This document shows positions 61,889 through 61,969 of a stretch of DNA of 61,969 nucleotides, piece by piece. This stretch comes from Pseudobdellovibrionaceae bacterium (lineage in GTDB: Bacteria; Bdellovibrionota; Bdellovibrionia; Bdellovibrionales; Bdellovibrionaceae). Location of the stretch: NCBI GenBank assembly GCA_947449255.1, contig CANFQX010000019.1:1-61969 (forward strand). The letters run 5' to 3'. Position 1 is the first letter of the stretch; every line of letters starts with the position of its first letter. The position numbers and the translations under genes were made by a program. The notes beneath the pieces were generated by a model. The model searched no databases. It was not told the origin of the DNA and saw nothing but the letters and a program-made list of their open reading frames with translations.

Positions 61889-61969
61889 AAGCAAGGAAGC
61901 AAGGAAGCAAGGAAGCAAGGAAGCAAGGAAGCAAGGAAGCAAGGAAGCAAGGAAGCAAGGAAGCAAGGA
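61889..61969. repeat. 8-bp tandem repeat array at the window end
   Basis: About ten perfect copies of AAGCAAGG run to the last base, so the true length is unknown. No gene lies in it. Units of eight bases would shift the frame if inside a coding region. Confidence 0.9.

Noticed and set aside
61889-61969. CRISPR array
   Set aside because: Units are 8 bp with no spacers; it is a simple tandem repeat.

Overview
The window looks like a chromosomal segment of a Gram-negative, motile, AT-rich bacterium, most probably a predatory or predator-related member of the Bdellovibrionota. The evidence is indirect. There are outer-membrane and lipoprotein-type secreted proteins, a short Bdellovibrio-style flagellin, several secreted hydrolases suited to breaking down protein and peptidoglycan (an L,D-transpeptidase-type enzyme, a lytic transglycosylase, a subtilisin, a trypsin-like protease), an NtrY/NtrX pair and a lysine/alanine-rich histone H1-like protein. 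No rRNA, tRNA, CRISPR array, prophage or complete insertion sequence was found. Species identity cannot be settled from the sequence alone.

Layout. 1-13.7 kb is mixed: a double GYF_2/PilZ protein, a VWA lipoprotein, a heterodimeric ABC exporter (mdlA-mdlB type), an XRE regulator with a decayed paralogue about 1.7 kb downstream, class II aldolase, an L,D-transpeptidase-like protein, HflX with an acidic insert, a lone AAA/DUF4143 ATPase and a subtilisin. 14.0-20.2 kb is one compact operon for the complete peripheral arm of complex I (nuoB-CD-E-F-G-I) with no membrane-arm genes. 20.3-33.3 kb holds envelope genes (lytic transglycosylase, YiiX-like cysteine hydrolase, beta-barrel protein), recO, a Xer-type recombinase, a receiver-less sigma54 activator, the H1-like protein and flagellin. 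33.8-41.5 kb has clpB, a response regulator and histidine kinase that converge, and a trypsin-like protease.

From 41.6 kb to the end every gene is on the plus strand: a riboflavin block (ribE, ribBA-like, ribH), ntrY-ntrX, proS, and a purine block. The purine block purF-E-C-D-N-SL-Q-H is nearly gapless, and purM follows after a 376-base gap. Together these genes cover most steps from PRPP to IMP; purK and purB are not present here.

Several non-coding structures are not explained by the genes. A 151-bp element with terminal inverted repeats lies between purH and purM, and it contains a palindromic core that recurs, inverted, after purM. A structured leader precedes purF, with a terminator-like hairpin 18 nt before the start codon. 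A two-hairpin, U-tailed structure lies opposite the flagellin leader. A long CACTC/GAGTG inverted repeat precedes clpB, 11-bp phased repeats precede ntrX and proS, and a nested hairpin precedes ribE. Several proteins carry degenerate or extended parts: the NtrX-like AAA+ domain, the GTP cyclohydrolase half of RibBA, a short NuoG that keeps its N7 ligands, a RibH with a lysine-rich tail, and a PurE with an extra domain.
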